From positions 62,001 through 126,000 of the forward strand of contig NZ_VCPE01000019.1 of the NCBI RefSeq assembly GCF_005938105.1: a stretch of DNA of 64,000 bases, given 5' to 3'. Made by a program: the position numbers and the translations under genes. Every line of letters starts with the position of its first letter. Position 1 is the stretch's first letter. This document shows, one piece after another, positions 1-9,281 of the stretch. A model generated the notes under the pieces. It searched no databases, had not been told where the DNA came from, and saw only the letters and a list, made by a program, of their open reading frames with translations. Origin of the DNA: Brucella haematophila. GTDB taxonomy: Bacteria > Pseudomonadota > Alphaproteobacteria > Rhizobiales > Rhizobiaceae.

Positions 1-2
1 CC

Positions 3-323
3 ATCGGGTTGAGAGTACCGCAAAGCCGTGGGGCTTTGCTGCTGATCGCAGGCGTGGCGACAACTGCTGCAACACTGACCGTCGGTCCCATCAGTTTCAT
101 AGGGTTGATGGTTCCGCATTTCGTGTCGCTGCTTGGCTTCCGCACAATCGGGCTTCGTTTGTCAGCAGCGGCGCTGGTCGGCGCGCTGATGTTGATCTTC
201 GCCGACTGGTTGGGGCGCAATATCGCCTATCCATGGCCAATGTCGCCGGGTCTCATCGCTTCACTGGTCGGCGGTGTCTGGTTCCTTTGGCTGCTCTATC
301 GCAGGAAAGGGATCGTCAGCTAG
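3..323 (+). CDS. Iron-chelate ABC transporter permease, FecCD family (3' part only)
   Basis: This is the C-terminal end of an inner-membrane permease of the FecCD/BtuC family, which imports ferric siderophores or related chelates with an ATPase and a periplasmic binding protein. The frame is already open at the left edge, so most of the protein (family members have about 330 residues) lies outside the window. The roughly 106 visible codons show the late family hallmarks: a Gly-Pro-Ile-Ser-Phe-x-Gly-Leu stretch followed by Val-Pro-His, then hydrophobic helices and a Gly-Gly-x-x-Phe-Leu ending. Its stop overlaps the stop of the convergent antiporter gene by 4 bases. The chelate carried cannot be told from this fragment. 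Confidence 0.9.
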   Translation: MGLRVPQSRGALLLIAGVATTAATLTVGPISFIGLMVPHFVSLLGFRTIGLRLSAAALVGALMLIFADWLGRNIAYPWPMSPGLIASLVGGVWFLWLLYRRKGIVS

Positions 324-1780
324 ACGCCTGTTTTGGGGGTGACTCGAAGCACACGCCAACCGAGCAGCGTGAAGCCGATAGATAGCAGCAGGTTGATGAT
401 GTTGAAGAAGCAAAAGGCGGCATAGGCAGTGGTGCTGACCCCAAGTGCCGCCGCCATATAAGCACCACAACTGTTCCAGGGTATCAGCGGCGAGGTCACG
501 GTTGCGCTGTCACCGATCACGCGGGACAGGAGGGCTGGCGCGAGGCCCCGGCTGGCAAAGGCCTGTTTGAACATGCGCCCCGGCAGGGCAATTGAAATAT
601 ACTGATCGGACGTGACCACATTCGACAGCACGGCGGTTCCCGCAACGGTGGTGACCAGACCGGCATCGGATTTGGCGCGACGGATCATCGGGCCGATCAG
701 GCGATTGAGAATGCCTGCATGTTCGATCACTGCACCGAAGGCGAGTGCGGTGATGATAAGCCAGATGGTCGTCATCATACTGGCCATACCGCCACGGCTG
801 AGGATTATGTCGATGTCGTGGTCGCCAACGGAACTCGTATAGCCAGTGGCGAGCGCCAGCCATGCGCCTTTCAAAAGCGCAAGTGCGCTGGGCAGCGCGG
901 CATCATTGGCAAAAGTGATCACGCGCTGCGGGTCCATAATGACGCCCTGGATCGCTCCGGCCAGAGCGCCGCTGAATATCGCGACGACGGGTGAAACCCG
1001 TGCAACTGACAGCACAAAGACCAGCAGCAACGGCAGGAAAGCCCAGAGCGAAACCTGAATCTGGCTGTCGATTTTCGTCAGAAGGGAACTGGCGTCAAAA
1101 TCGTTCTGCTCACCCAGAAGGCCAAAAAGTACAATCGCGATGAGCAAGGCCGGGATCGACACCCAGAGCGATTCCCTGATGTGGTCGAATATTTCCGAAC
1201 CGGCGGACGCTGCCGCCAGATTGACCGTATCGGATAGCGGTGATGCCTTGTCGCCGAAATAGGCGCCGGAAATGACGGCCCCCGCCGTAATGGCGGGCGA
1301 CAGATTCATATGGGCTGCCACACCCATCAGCCCGATGCCGATGGTGCCCGCAACCGTCCAGGAACTGCCGATGCTGAATGCAACAGCAGCGCAAACAATG
1401 GCAGTCGTTGCATAGAAATAATCGGGGTTAAGCAGTTTCAGCCCATAATAGACCATGGATATGATCGTGCCGCTGAGCGCCCATGTGCCAATCAGTGCGC
1501 CCACCGCCATCAGAATGAGAATAGCAGGCAAACCAGCGGCGATCCCGTCGACAACGGAGGCGCGGACAGCGGACCATGTCGATCCGTTCTTGTAGGCCAC
1601 GCCTGCGGCGATCATCCCGCAGACTGCAAGGGCGATCTGATTGGGACCGGACGAAGCCTCGTCTCCGAACAGATAATAGGAAAGGGCGAGGAACACGATC
1701 AGTGCGATACATGGCACCAGGGCATCCAGCATGGATGGAGGGCGGACGCCGCTTGTTGAACCCTGTTCGCTTTCGCTCAC
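320..1780 (-). CDS. nhaC: Na+/H+ antiporter, NhaC family
   Basis: This encodes a polytopic inner-membrane antiporter of the NhaC/ion transporter superfamily, which exchanges protons for sodium or organic solutes. The 486-residue product has about a dozen hydrophobic segments. It carries the family signature Ala-Tyr-Phe-Gly-Asp-Lys-Ala-Ser-Pro-Leu-Ser-Asp-Thr-Val-Asn-Leu in its middle third. I chose the GTG at 1780 because a GGGGAG ribosome site sits 8 bases upstream; the open frame continues 29 codons further but has no such signal and runs into a terminator. It follows the arc operon on the same strand but is separated from it by that terminator. The exact substrate is not determined. Confidence 0.85.
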   Translation of the reverse strand: MSESEQGSTSGVRPPSMLDALVPCIALIVFLALSYYLFGDEASSGPNQIALAVCGMIAAGVAYKNGSTWSAVRASVVDGIAAGLPAILILMAVGALIGTWALSGTIISMVYYGLKLLNPDYFYATTAIVCAAVAFSIGSSWTVAGTIGIGLMGVAAHMNLSPAITAGAVISGAYFGDKASPLSDTVNLAAASAGSEIFDHIRESLWVSIPALLIAIVLFGLLGEQNDFDASSLLTKIDSQIQVSLWAFLPLLLVFVLSVARVSPVVAIFSGALAGAIQGVIMDPQRVITFANDAALPSALALLKGAWLALATGYTSSVGDHDIDIILSRGGMASMMTTIWLIITALAFGAVIEHAGILNRLIGPMIRRAKSDAGLVTTVAGTAVLSNVVTSDQYISIALPGRMFKQAFASRGLAPALLSRVIGDSATVTSPLIPWNSCGAYMAAALGVSTTAYAAFCFFNIINLLLSIGFTLLGWRVLRVTPKTGV

Positions 1781-1820
1781 TCTATGGTCTCCCCGGTAGT
1801 GAATTGAGTGTAGGCGTAAG

Positions 1821-1864
1821 TTTAAACAAAGAAAACTCCGATCTTCGATGAAAGATCGGAGTTT
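1821..1864 (-). terminator. Rho-independent terminator of the arc operon
   Basis: A perfect 13-bp stem (1833-1845 with 1852-1864) closes a 6-base loop. On the minus strand it begins 11 bases after the arcC stop codon and is followed by a T-rich run. It separates arcC from the downstream antiporter gene. Confidence 0.85.
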
Positions 1865-1875
1865 CAATACTTAAT

Positions 1876-2811
1876 TCAGTGCCAGGTTAGTTTCGGAAAG
1901 CCCGTGCTGACGATCGTGCCCTTCTTGCCATCGACAATAGCGGGAATGTCAGCCAGTGCGCCGATGGCGGCGGAGTTTCCCGTCGCCTTGGCGAAGTTAC
2001 AGGCGGCATCTACCTTTGGTCCCATTGAGCCTGCCGGAAACTGGTATTGCGAGAGTGCTTCCGGCGTCGCTTCGTGAATGCCCTTTTGCGTCGGCTTTCC
2101 CCAGTCGGTGAAGACCGCCTCGGCATCGGTCGCCATGATGAAGAGGTCGGCATCGAGTTCCCGGGCGAGAAGTTCGCTGGCCAGATCCTTGTCGATGACA
2201 GCCTCCACACCGCCAAGCGACCGCTCCTTGCCCTTCTCATACATGGTGGGAATGCCGCCACCGCCCGCGCAGATGAGAATGGTGTCCTTTTCAAGCAGCC
2301 ATTTCAGCGGGCGTATTTCGAATATCCGCTTCGGCAGTGGCGATGGTACAACCCGTCGCCACTTGTCGCCGTCCTGCTTGAAGGCCCAGCCTTTTTCGCC
2401 ACGGATACGGTCGGCATCTTCTTTCGAATAGACCGGGCCGACGAACTTGGTCGGGTTCTGGAAGCCGGGATCGTCGCCATCCACCTCAACCATGGTGAGG
2501 ATTGTGGCAATCGGAATATCGAACGGCAGAACGTTGCCAAGTTCCTGTTCGAGCATATAGCCGATCATGCCTTCCGTCTGGGCACCGAGAACGTCCAGCG
2601 GATAAGCTTCGTCGGGCTTGTAGGCTGCACCTTGCAAGGCAAGCAGCCCGACTTGCGGGCCGTTGCCATGGGTGATGATGACCTGATGGTCCTTGGTGAT
2701 CGGCGCGATGGCCTCGACAGCAGTGCGTATGTTCTTGCGTTGCACCTCGGCTGTCATTGGCTCGCCGCGCCGCAAAAGGGCGTTGCCGCCCAATGCGATG
2801 ACGATGCGCAT
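1876..2811 (-). CDS. arcC: Carbamate kinase (arginine deiminase pathway)
   Basis: Carbamate kinase transfers the phosphate of carbamoyl phosphate to ADP, giving ATP, ammonia and CO2. It is the last, energy-yielding step of the cytoplasmic arginine deiminase pathway. The 311-residue protein matches the usual family length. It begins with the conserved [10 protein letters not shown] motif and has His-Gly-Asn-Gly-Pro-Gln-Val-Gly near residue 50 and Cys-Ala-Gly-Gly-Gly-Gly-Ile-Pro near residue 185. I chose the ATG at 2811, 2 bases after the arcB stop, over an in-frame TTG at 2817. The tight spacing implies translational coupling within the arcDABC operon. Confidence 0.95.
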   Translation of the reverse strand: MRIVIALGGNALLRRGEPMTAEVQRKNIRTAVEAIAPITKDHQVIITHGNGPQVGLLALQGAAYKPDEAYPLDVLGAQTEGMIGYMLEQELGNVLPFDIPIATILTMVEVDGDDPGFQNPTKFVGPVYSKEDADRIRGEKGWAFKQDGDKWRRVVPSPLPKRIFEIRPLKWLLEKDTILICAGGGGIPTMYEKGKERSLGGVEAVIDKDLASELLARELDADLFIMATDAEAVFTDWGKPTQKGIHEATPEALSQYQFPAGSMGPKVDAACNFAKATGNSAAIGALADIPAIVDGKKGTIVSTGFPKLTWH

Positions 2812-2813
2812 CC

Positions 2814-3818
2814 TCAATCTCCAATCGTTGCCACAAGCAGGGCCTTGATGGTGTGCAGGCGGTTTTCCGCCTGTTCGAATGCGATATTGGCGTGGGATTC
2901 GAACACTTCGTCCGTCACTTCGAGACCATCCGAAATGCCGAACTGGTCAGCGATCTGCTTGCCCACCACGGTTTCCGTGTCATGGAATGCAGGCAGGCAG
3001 TGCATGAACTTCACCTGCGCGTTGCCCGCGGCTTTCATCAGCGCTGCGTTGACCTGATAGGGCTTCAGAAGCTTGATGCGTTCGGCCCAGACTTCCTTGG
3101 GCTCGCCCATCGACACCCAGACATCGGTATGGATGAAGTCCACATCCTTGACCGCAGCCTTGACGTCATCGGTGATGGTCAGCTTTGCGCCCGACGCCGC
3201 AGCGAGTTCCTCGGCGATCTTCCGATATTCTTCGGCAGGCCACAGGTCCTTCGGTCCACAAATGCGCACATCCATGCCCATCAGGCAGCCGACGATCATC
3301 AGCGAATGGCCCATATTGGACCGGGTATCGCCGACATAGGCATATTTGATCTGTGGGATCGGCTTGTCGCTGTGTTCCCACATTGTCAGCACGTCGGCCA
3401 GCATCTGGGTCGGGTGGTATTCATCGGTCAGGCCGTTATAGACCGGCACACCAGCATATTTGGCCAGCGTTTCCACGCCGCTCTGCGATGAGCCACGATA
3501 TTCGATGGCGTCATACATGCGGCCCAGAACACGCGCGGTATCCTTGAAAGATTCCTTGTGGCCGATCTGCGAACCCGCAGGATCGAGATAGGTGACATTG
3601 GCACCCTGATCGGAGCAGGCGACCTCGAAGGCACAGCGCGTGCGGGTGGAGGTCTTTTCGAAAATGAGACAGATTTCCTTGCCCGACAGATGCTTTTGTT
3701 CGGTGCGGGCATATTTGGCGCGCTTCAGATCGCGTGCCAGATCCAGCAGGAAGCGAAACTCGCGCGGCGTGTAATCCTGCACCGTGAGGAGGGAACGATT
3801 GCGCAGATTAAAGCTCAT
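2814..3818 (-). CDS. arcB: Ornithine carbamoyltransferase, catabolic type
   Basis: This enzyme phosphorolyses citrulline to ornithine and carbamoyl phosphate in the arginine deiminase pathway. The same fold can run the anabolic reaction (ArgF), so the catabolic assignment rests on its place between arcA and arcC. The 334-residue protein has the carbamoyl-phosphate motif Ser-Thr-Arg-Thr-Arg at residues 57-61 and His-Cys-Leu-Pro-Ala-Phe-His-Asp in the C-terminal ornithine domain. It also carries the Ser-Met-Gly loop typical of OTCases. It lies 45 bases after arcA and almost abuts arcC. Overall identity is very secure. Confidence 0.95.
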   Translation of the reverse strand: MSFNLRNRSLLTVQDYTPREFRFLLDLARDLKRAKYARTEQKHLSGKEICLIFEKTSTRTRCAFEVACSDQGANVTYLDPAGSQIGHKESFKDTARVLGRMYDAIEYRGSSQSGVETLAKYAGVPVYNGLTDEYHPTQMLADVLTMWEHSDKPIPQIKYAYVGDTRSNMGHSLMIVGCLMGMDVRICGPKDLWPAEEYRKIAEELAAASGAKLTITDDVKAAVKDVDFIHTDVWVSMGEPKEVWAERIKLLKPYQVNAALMKAAGNAQVKFMHCLPAFHDTETVVGKQIADQFGISDGLEVTDEVFESHANIAFEQAENRLHTIKALLVATIGD

Positions 3819-3863
3819 GATACGTCTCCAAAACTATATAACGTTGCGATGAGTGCCCGGTGA

Positions 3864-5087
3864 TCAAACCGGATCGCGCCAGATGGGGCAGGTCATGCAA
3901 TGCCCGCCGCCTCGACCACGGCCAAGCTCAGAGCCGCGTATGGTGATGACTTCAACGCCGGCTTTGCGCAGTAGCGTGTTGGTGTAGGTGTTGCGGTCGT
4001 AGGAGACCACCACGCCGGGTTCCAGCGCCACGACATTGTTGCCATCATCCCACTGTTCGCGCTCGGCCTCATAAGCGTTGCCGCCCGTTGCGACCGAGCG
4101 CAGTTTTTTCAGCTCAAGCGCTTCGGCGACCACTTCCAGAAGATGCTTGGTTTCCGGGCGGACGGTGATTTTGCCATCGTCGCCGGGGTAGATGCTGAAG
4201 CAGCGGATCTGATCCACCACTTCGCCGAAAATGGTCACGAGGTCGCGGTCGCAGAAGCTGAACACCGTATCGAGATGCATGGCCGCGCGGCTCTTCGGCA
4301 TCACGCAGGCGATGACGCGGGTAGCGGCCTTTGCTGCAAACAGCGCTTCGGCCACCTGGCCGACGGCCTGATAGGTCGTGCGCTCGCCCATGCCGATCAG
4401 CACGGTGCCATTGCCGATTGGCATGACGTCGCCGCCTTCCATCGTGGCATTGCCGTGGTCGGTATCGAAATCGCCCCACCAGATCTTGAAATCACCATCC
4501 TTGAATTCCGGGTGGTATTTGTAGATGGCGCGCTGGATCAGCGTTTCCGGCTGGCGTGCTGGCCAGAACATCGGGTTGACCGTCACGCCGCCATAAATCC
4601 AGCAGGACGAGTCGCGCTGGAACAGCGTGTTGGGGATCGGCGGAATGATGAATTCCGTGCCGCCCAGCACGTCGAGCATCAGTTCCTTGCCCCAGATATC
4701 GGGAAGGTCGGAAACGGCCACGCCGCCGATGAGCAACTCGGCAAGGTTTTTCGACGGAAGTTCGTCCAGCCATGGGCGCATGGAATTGGCAACATTGCGC
4801 CCCACCTGATTGGGCAGAATGCGGCGGTCGAGAACGAACTGGCGCGCTTCCTTGTCGTTCAGCGTTTCAGCGAGCAGGTCCTGCATTTCCAGAACTTCCA
4901 CACCGCGTTCGCGCATTTTGAGCACGAAGTCGAAATGGTCCTTCTGGGCTTCGTGGACCCAGATAACGTCATCGAACAGAAGGTCATGGCAATTGGCTGG
5001 GGTCAGTCGTTGATGGGCCAGCGAAGGGCTGCAAACCATAACTGTGCGCAGCTTGCCGACTTCCGAATGCACTCCAAATTGTCTCAT
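3864..5087 (-). CDS. arcA: Arginine deiminase
   Basis: Arginine deiminase hydrolyses arginine to citrulline and ammonia, the first step of the pathway that yields ATP without respiration and buffers acid stress. The 407-residue product has the guanidino-modifying fold motifs Met-Glu-Gly-Gly-Asp-Val in mid-protein and a Gly-Gly-Gly-His-Cys segment close to the C terminus. Cys397 is the expected nucleophile. The start at 5087 is supported by an AGGAG ribosome site 7 bases upstream and by the typical N terminus Met-Arg-Gln-Phe-Gly-Val-His-Ser; the frame is open 26 codons further. It is the second gene of the arcDABC operon, 103 bases after arcD. Confidence 0.96.
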   Translation of the reverse strand: MRQFGVHSEVGKLRTVMVCSPSLAHQRLTPANCHDLLFDDVIWVHEAQKDHFDFVLKMRERGVEVLEMQDLLAETLNDKEARQFVLDRRILPNQVGRNVANSMRPWLDELPSKNLAELLIGGVAVSDLPDIWGKELMLDVLGGTEFIIPPIPNTLFQRDSSCWIYGGVTVNPMFWPARQPETLIQRAIYKYHPEFKDGDFKIWWGDFDTDHGNATMEGGDVMPIGNGTVLIGMGERTTYQAVGQVAEALFAAKAATRVIACVMPKSRAAMHLDTVFSFCDRDLVTIFGEVVDQIRCFSIYPGDDGKITVRPETKHLLEVVAEALELKKLRSVATGGNAYEAEREQWDDGNNVVALEPGVVVSYDRNTYTNTLLRKAGVEVITIRGSELGRGRGGGHCMTCPIWRDPV

Positions 5088-5190
5088 CTCGATGCTCCTG
5101 TTTGAAACCAGTGGTCTGGGTGGGAGGCCTTGCCGGTTCGGTTGCGTCATCTTGAAAGCCGGCAAAGGATCATTCCCACGGATAAGCGTG

Positions 5191-6654
5191 TCAGAACGGT
5201 GTGATGACCCCCGTCCACATCAGATAGATGGCGACCAGAGCCAGCAGAGTGATGCCTGCCGCGATCCACACTTCGTATCCTTCGAAGATCGGCTCGCCAT
5301 GTTCCTTGCGGGCCTTGGCGTAAACCAGAATGCCGGGTGCAAAGAGCACTGTGCACATCAGCAGGAAGCTTAGTCCCGCTGCATAGACGAGCCAGACGCC
5401 GTAGAGGGTTGCAATCAGGCTCACCCACAGGTCGCGACGCCGCGCCTTGCTGTTGGCGCTATAGGTTTCGCCGCTGAGCGCAAGTTTCAGGGCGAAAGCG
5501 CCTGAGAACACATAGGGCGGCAGAATGGCGACCGACGCGATGAAGTAGAAGAACTGGTAGGCGCTTTCGGAAAAATAGGTGAGCAACAGGAAGAACTGGA
5601 TCGCGAGGTTCGTTGCCCATAATGCGTGGGCGGGCGAGCCGTTCTTGTTCTCGACTGCAAACCATTTCGGGAAGGTGCCGTCACGACCGCAGGAAAACGG
5701 GATTTCCGCGCAAAGCAGCGTCCACGACAAAAAGGCGCCGCCAACCGAAATCAGAAGGCCGACATTGATGAGCAGCGCACCCCAATGTCCGACAAGCGGC
5801 TCGAAGACACCTGCCATGGATGGCACTTTCAGTCCGGCCAGTTCCGGCTGGCTCATCAGGCCGGTCGACAGCAGCGACACCAGCACATAGATGCCGAGCG
5901 CTCCAAGGAAACCGATGACGGTTGCGCGTCCCACATCCTTGCGGTTGGCCGCGCGGGCTGAATAAACACTGGCACCTTCGATGCCGATGAACACCCACAG
6001 GGTCACCAGCATGGTGCTCTTGATCTGGTGCGTGATGCTGCCGAGGGTGGCTTCTTCACCGCGGCCCCAGAAATTGAAGGTGAACTTGTCCCAGTGGAAG
6101 GCGATGATGGCGATCAGGATGAACAGCATCAGCGGCACCAGTTTCGCAATCGTGGTGACGATATTGACGAATGACGCCTGTTTGATGCCGTAAAGGACGA
6201 GCGTGTGGATCAGCCAAAGGCAGATGGACGCGCCGATGATCGACGGCAGGTTGGAGCCGTCGCCAAAGACCGGGAAGAAGAAGGAGAGCGCCGAGAAAAT
6301 CGCCACTGCATAGGCCACATTGCCGAGAAAGGCGCTGAGCCAATATCCCCAGGCGCTGTTGAAGCCAATGAACGACCCGAAGCCGGCCTTGGCATAGGCG
6401 TAGGGTCCGGCATCAAGATCGGGGCGGCGGTTGGCCAGCGATTGATAGACCTTCGCCAGCATCAACATGCCGATGCCGGTGATGATCCAGCCGATAATCA
6501 CTGCTCCCGGCGACGCTGCGCGGGACATGTCCGATGGCAGATTAAAAACGCCCCCGCCAATCATCGACCCAAGAACGAGCGCAATCAAAGGAAACAATGT
6601 TAGTTTGTGCGGTTCTTTTTCCACCGCAACCTGTCCGCTGTGCGTATCGGCCAT
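5191..6654 (-). CDS. arcD: Arginine/ornithine antiporter
   Basis: ArcD exchanges external arginine for internal ornithine across the inner membrane, so the pathway runs without spending energy on uptake. The 487-residue protein has about 12 to 13 hydrophobic segments. It carries the APC-superfamily start [12 protein letters not shown] near residue 35, and Asp-Ala-Gly-Pro-Tyr-Ala-Tyr near residue 85. The start at 6654 is set by a GGAG site 6 bases upstream; a TTG 12 bases earlier is less likely. It is the first gene of the operon and has a candidate oxygen-responsive promoter just upstream. Related basic amino acid antiporters are the only real alternative, and the neighbours argue for ArcD. 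Confidence 0.93.
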   Translation of the reverse strand: MADTHSGQVAVEKEPHKLTLFPLIALVLGSMIGGGVFNLPSDMSRAASPGAVIIGWIITGIGMLMLAKVYQSLANRRPDLDAGPYAYAKAGFGSFIGFNSAWGYWLSAFLGNVAYAVAIFSALSFFFPVFGDGSNLPSIIGASICLWLIHTLVLYGIKQASFVNIVTTIAKLVPLMLFILIAIIAFHWDKFTFNFWGRGEEATLGSITHQIKSTMLVTLWVFIGIEGASVYSARAANRKDVGRATVIGFLGALGIYVLVSLLSTGLMSQPELAGLKVPSMAGVFEPLVGHWGALLINVGLLISVGGAFLSWTLLCAEIPFSCGRDGTFPKWFAVENKNGSPAHALWATNLAIQFFLLLTYFSESAYQFFYFIASVAILPPYVFSGAFALKLALSGETYSANSKARRRDLWVSLIATLYGVWLVYAAGLSFLLMCTVLFAPGILVYAKARKEHGEPIFEGYEVWIAAGITLLALVAIYLMWTGVITPF

Positions 6655-6706
6655 GCAATTCTCCAATCGTGCGCGATTATGAGCATGAAACGAAATTTCA
6701 CAGACA

Positions 6707-6712
6707 ATGATA
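6707..6712 (-). promoter_or_regulatory. Candidate -10 element of the arc promoter
   Basis: On the minus strand this reads TATCAT. It lies about 30 bases downstream of the centre of the FNR-type box, which would put the transcription start near 6699 and the box near -40. That is the classic spacing for an FNR-activated promoter. No -35 hexamer is evident, as expected of an activator-dependent promoter. Confidence 0.5.
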
Positions 6713-6732
6713 TGAGAGCTAATCTCGCGTCA

Positions 6733-6746
6733 TTGATCTCGATCAA
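6733..6746 (-). promoter_or_regulatory. FNR/ANR-type binding site upstream of arcDABC
   Basis: The sequence TTGATCTCGATCAA is a perfect match to the FNR/ANR/FnrN consensus TTGAT-N4-ATCAA and is fully palindromic. It lies 79 bases upstream of the arcD start codon. In Pseudomonas the arc operon is activated by ANR from such a box, so anaerobic activation is the natural inference here. Confidence 0.75.
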
Positions 6747-7205
6747 CGGTATAATTATTATTTATCAACTGCATTTGTGCTGGATTTCGTAAGTGAAATT
6801 AGCGCAAATTAAATAAAGTCAAGAAATTTTCTCAACTTAATTCCGAATCAGTATTTTCATGTCAGATTTATTGCTATATTCTAACTGTTAACCAGCTAAA
6901 TATTGAAAAAATAATTTTAGTTTTATGGGTGTCTTTTGAATTATACTTAATTCCGACGGAAAGACTCTGAGCGTCGGTGGCGGTCAAGCCACGCACGCTG
7001 GTTCTTCCGTTCATCGTCAATGCCGTTCATTTTTTCATGCGATCCCCGCGATACGCAATTAAAACCGCCTGCGACCAAACCCGTGGTTGGCTACAGGCAG
7101 GGCAATAAATCAGCAAATTCTAATTGAGAGCTATGGCAGCGATGGATTTTATCAATATGGTTTTCTTAAAAAAATTCATGTGGTCCGGTTTTTCCAAATC
7201 GCTCG
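6747..7205. other. AT-rich intergenic region without a recognisable gene
   Basis: No open frame with coding character or a ribosome site was found here. The part from 6770 to 6950 is strikingly AT-rich compared with its surroundings and could act as an upstream activating or nucleoid-protein region for the arc promoter. A short stem (CCGACG at 6953-6958 with CGTCGG at 6972-6977) is present. I see no RNA gene. Confidence 0.4.
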
Positions 7206-7263
7206 GTCATAACCTGCGGCAAGGGCGCTAATCTGCATTAGCGCCCTTGCCGCAGGTTATGAC
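7206..7263. repeat. Perfect 27-bp inverted repeat with 4-base loop
   Basis: Positions 7206-7232 are the exact reverse complement of 7237-7263, with only CTGC between them. It begins 49 bases beyond the stop of the enoyl-CoA hydratase gene on the minus strand. It lacks a clear T-run on either side, so it may be a terminator of unusual strength, an mRNA-stabilising hairpin or a repeat element. Confidence 0.8.
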
Positions 7264-7312
7264 GTTTCGAAGAGTTTTCCGCTGGTCCGACTTCGTGATG
7301 CCGCTTTCGATA

Positions 7313-8089
7313 TCAGCGGTTGCGAAACTGCGGCGGGCGTTTTTCGGCGAAAGCGTTCATGCCCTCCCGGCGGTCATCCAGCGCAAAGGTCGAGTAGAGC
7401 AGGCGGCGTTCGACATAAATGCCTTCCTGTAGGTGGGTCTCATAAGCTTTGTTGACCGCTTCCTTGGCCAATTGAACAACAGGTCGGGAATAGGTGGCCA
7501 CCTTGGCGGCAAGCTTCACCGCCTCCTGCACTTGTGTGCCCACCGGAACCACGCGGCTTACCAACCCCATGCTTTGGGCTTCGACTGCCGAAAGCGCGCG
7601 GCCGCTCAGAATCATATCCATCGCCACGGCTTTGCCGACGATACGGGTCAGGCGCTGTGTGCCGCCAGCGCCGGGAATAATGCCGATGGAGGTTTCCGGC
7701 AACGCAAAGCGTGCAGTTTCGGAGGCGATGATCATGTCGCACATCATGGCGATCTCGCAGCCGCCGCCAATGGCGTGGCCGGAAACGGCGGCAATCGTCG
7801 GCTTGCGTACCCGCGCCAGCCCCTCCCATGTCGAGGTGATAAGCTGCTCCTCATAGACCTCGGCGAATGTCTTGTCCTTGATTTCCTTGATGTCGGCACC
7901 GGCGGCAAAGGCCCGGTCCGAACCGGTGACGACGATGGCGCCGATGGCCGGATCGGCATCGAAGGCGGCAGCGGCTTCGGAAAGCTCGGCAGTCAGCTGC
8001 CGGTTCAGCGCATTCAGCGCTTCTGGACGGTTCAATGTGATGATGCCGACCTGTCCTTCGACGGTGACAAGGATATTTTCATAAGTCAT
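7313..8089 (-). CDS. Enoyl-CoA hydratase, probably cyclohex-1-enecarboxyl-CoA hydratase (BadK-like)
   Basis: This is a 258-residue crotonase-fold enzyme that adds water across an enoyl-CoA double bond. It shows the oxyanion-hole segment Ala-Ala-Gly-Ala-Asp-Ile near residue 65. The Gly-Gly-Gly-Cys-Glu-Ile segment near residue 110 and the Pro-Glu-Thr-Ser-Ile-Gly-Ile-Ile-Pro-Gly-Ala-Gly-Gly-Thr-Gln-Arg block near residue 140 carry the two acidic residues of true hydratases. Neighbouring BadH-, BadI-, AliA- and AliB-like genes make the cyclic substrate likely, since the scheme needs a BadK step between AliB and BadH. A generic PaaF/EchA hydratase cannot be excluded. It lies 18 bases after the MDR gene, in the same minus-strand transcript. 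Confidence 0.8.
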   Translation of the reverse strand: MTYENILVTVEGQVGIITLNRPEALNALNRQLTAELSEAAAAFDADPAIGAIVVTGSDRAFAAGADIKEIKDKTFAEVYEEQLITSTWEGLARVRKPTIAAVSGHAIGGGCEIAMMCDMIIASETARFALPETSIGIIPGAGGTQRLTRIVGKAVAMDMILSGRALSAVEAQSMGLVSRVVPVGTQVQEAVKLAAKVATYSRPVVQLAKEAVNKAYETHLQEGIYVERRLLYSTFALDDRREGMNAFAEKRPPQFRNR

Positions 8090-8107
8090 GAGAACCTCTC
8101 GGCAAGC

Positions 8108-9130
8108 TCAGGCGATGCGGACCAGAATTTTGCCCATGCGGGCCGGGTCTTCGATTTGGGCAAAGGCTGCGGGCACATTCTCCAGCGTGAAAGCGCTGTG
8201 GATCAGTGGCGCAAAACCGCCCGCCTCCCATGCGCGGATCAGGCGGACAAACTCCTCCATGCTGCCCATGGTTGAGCCGTGTATGGAAATCTGACGCACA
8301 AACAGGCGTTGAATGTCGGCGGAAGGGTGAGCGCCGGTCGTTGCGCCGCAGGTGACAAGGTGGCCGCCGCGCGCAGCACTGCGCAGGCTTGCGCCCCATG
8401 TTCGCTCGCCAACATTGTCGATGACGAGATCAGCGCCTTCTCCACCGGTCAGGCGCAGAACAGTCTTCGGCACATCGTCATTGCGATAGTCGATGACTTC
8501 AACGCCGAGATTGCGAAAATGAGCGAGCTTGTCGGTGCCGGATGTGGTGACGATAACGCGCGCGCCAGCCATGCGGGCAAGTTGCATGGCCGCATAGGCA
8601 ACGCCGCCACCCGCGCCTTGGATCAACACCACGCTGCCGGGGCCTGTTGGTGCTTTGCCGAACACCATGCGCCATGCCGTCAGATAGGCGACGCCGAGGA
8701 CGGCGGCCTGATCGATATCCGCATCATTGCTGATCTTGACCAGAGACCGCGCCGGAAGGGCGACCTCTTCAGCAAAGGTGCCATGGCGATGTTCACCGAG
8801 AATGCGCGCCGAGTGGCAAAGCGGCTGGTCTCCGGCAAGGCAGGGGCGGCAGGTGCCGCAAAATTCGTAAGGATAGAGAATGACGCGGTCGCCTGTCGCA
8901 AAGCCGCTGTCCTGCGGGGTTTCAAGCACTTCGCCCACACCATCAACGCCCATGATCAGCGGGAGGTCATGGGTGATGCCTGCGCCATTGTCGCGCATAT
9001 AAAGATCGACGCGATTGATCGAGGCAGCAAGCATCCGCACCCGCGCAAAGCCCGGTGGGCAAGCTGGGCTCGGCATATCCATATAGGCGACGCCATCTGC
9101 GCCGCGCTCTTTCAAAACGATGGCTTTCAT
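8108..9130 (-). CDS. MDR-superfamily zinc-type dehydrogenase/reductase
   Basis: This 340-residue protein belongs to the medium-chain dehydrogenase/reductase family, with an N-terminal GroES-like fold and a Rossmann domain (Gly-Ala-Gly-Gly-Gly-Val-Ala near residue 170). The four cysteines of the structural zinc lobe (C-x2-C-x2-C-x7-C near residue 95) are present. The usual catalytic zinc ligands look lost: the Cys position reads Asn-Arg-Val-Asp and the Gly-His-Glu motif reads Gly-Val-Asp. That points to a quinone- or enoyl-reductase-like reaction rather than a zinc alcohol dehydrogenase. The start at 9130 follows GGGAGG by 7 bases. It heads the minus-strand arm of the alicyclic acid cluster; its role there is unknown. 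Confidence 0.75.
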   Translation of the reverse strand: MKAIVLKERGADGVAYMDMPSPACPPGFARVRMLAASINRVDLYMRDNGAGITHDLPLIMGVDGVGEVLETPQDSGFATGDRVILYPYEFCGTCRPCLAGDQPLCHSARILGEHRHGTFAEEVALPARSLVKISNDADIDQAAVLGVAYLTAWRMVFGKAPTGPGSVVLIQGAGGGVAYAAMQLARMAGARVIVTTSGTDKLAHFRNLGVEVIDYRNDDVPKTVLRLTGGEGADLVIDNVGERTWGASLRSAARGGHLVTCGATTGAHPSADIQRLFVRQISIHGSTMGSMEEFVRLIRAWEAGGFAPLIHSAFTLENVPAAFAQIEDPARMGKILVRIA

Positions 9131-9153
9131 GATCAATCCTCCCGCCAAAGAAG

Positions 9154-9167
9154 GTAAATATATTTAC
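9154..9167. promoter_or_regulatory. Candidate BadR/MarR operator, copy 1
   Basis: GTAAATATATTTAC is a perfect 14-bp palindrome 24 bases upstream of the MDR gene start. Its AATATATT core recurs at 9251-9264 and 11086-11099, the other promoters of the cluster. Assignment to the MarR protein at 10490-11008 is inference. Confidence 0.55.
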
Positions 9168-9250
9168 TCAATTTATCAAGCTTCTTTCACGATGTCGTCT
9201 AAATACCGGCTTCAAAAGCCTGTTGCCTCAAATGGCATATGGGTATAAAT

Positions 9251-9264
9251 GACAATATATTGCC
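9251..9264. promoter_or_regulatory. Candidate BadR/MarR operator, copy 2
   Basis: GACAATATATTGCC shares the AATATATT core of copies 1 and 3. It lies 18 bases upstream of the acyl-CoA dehydrogenase start, where bound repressor would block initiation. Confidence 0.5.
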
Positions 9265-9281
9265 ATACATGGGAGGATATC

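Noticed and set aside
6747-7205. Possible tRNA or small RNA gene in the AT-rich gap
   Set aside because: No cloverleaf or stable extended fold could be traced, and only one 6-bp stem was found.
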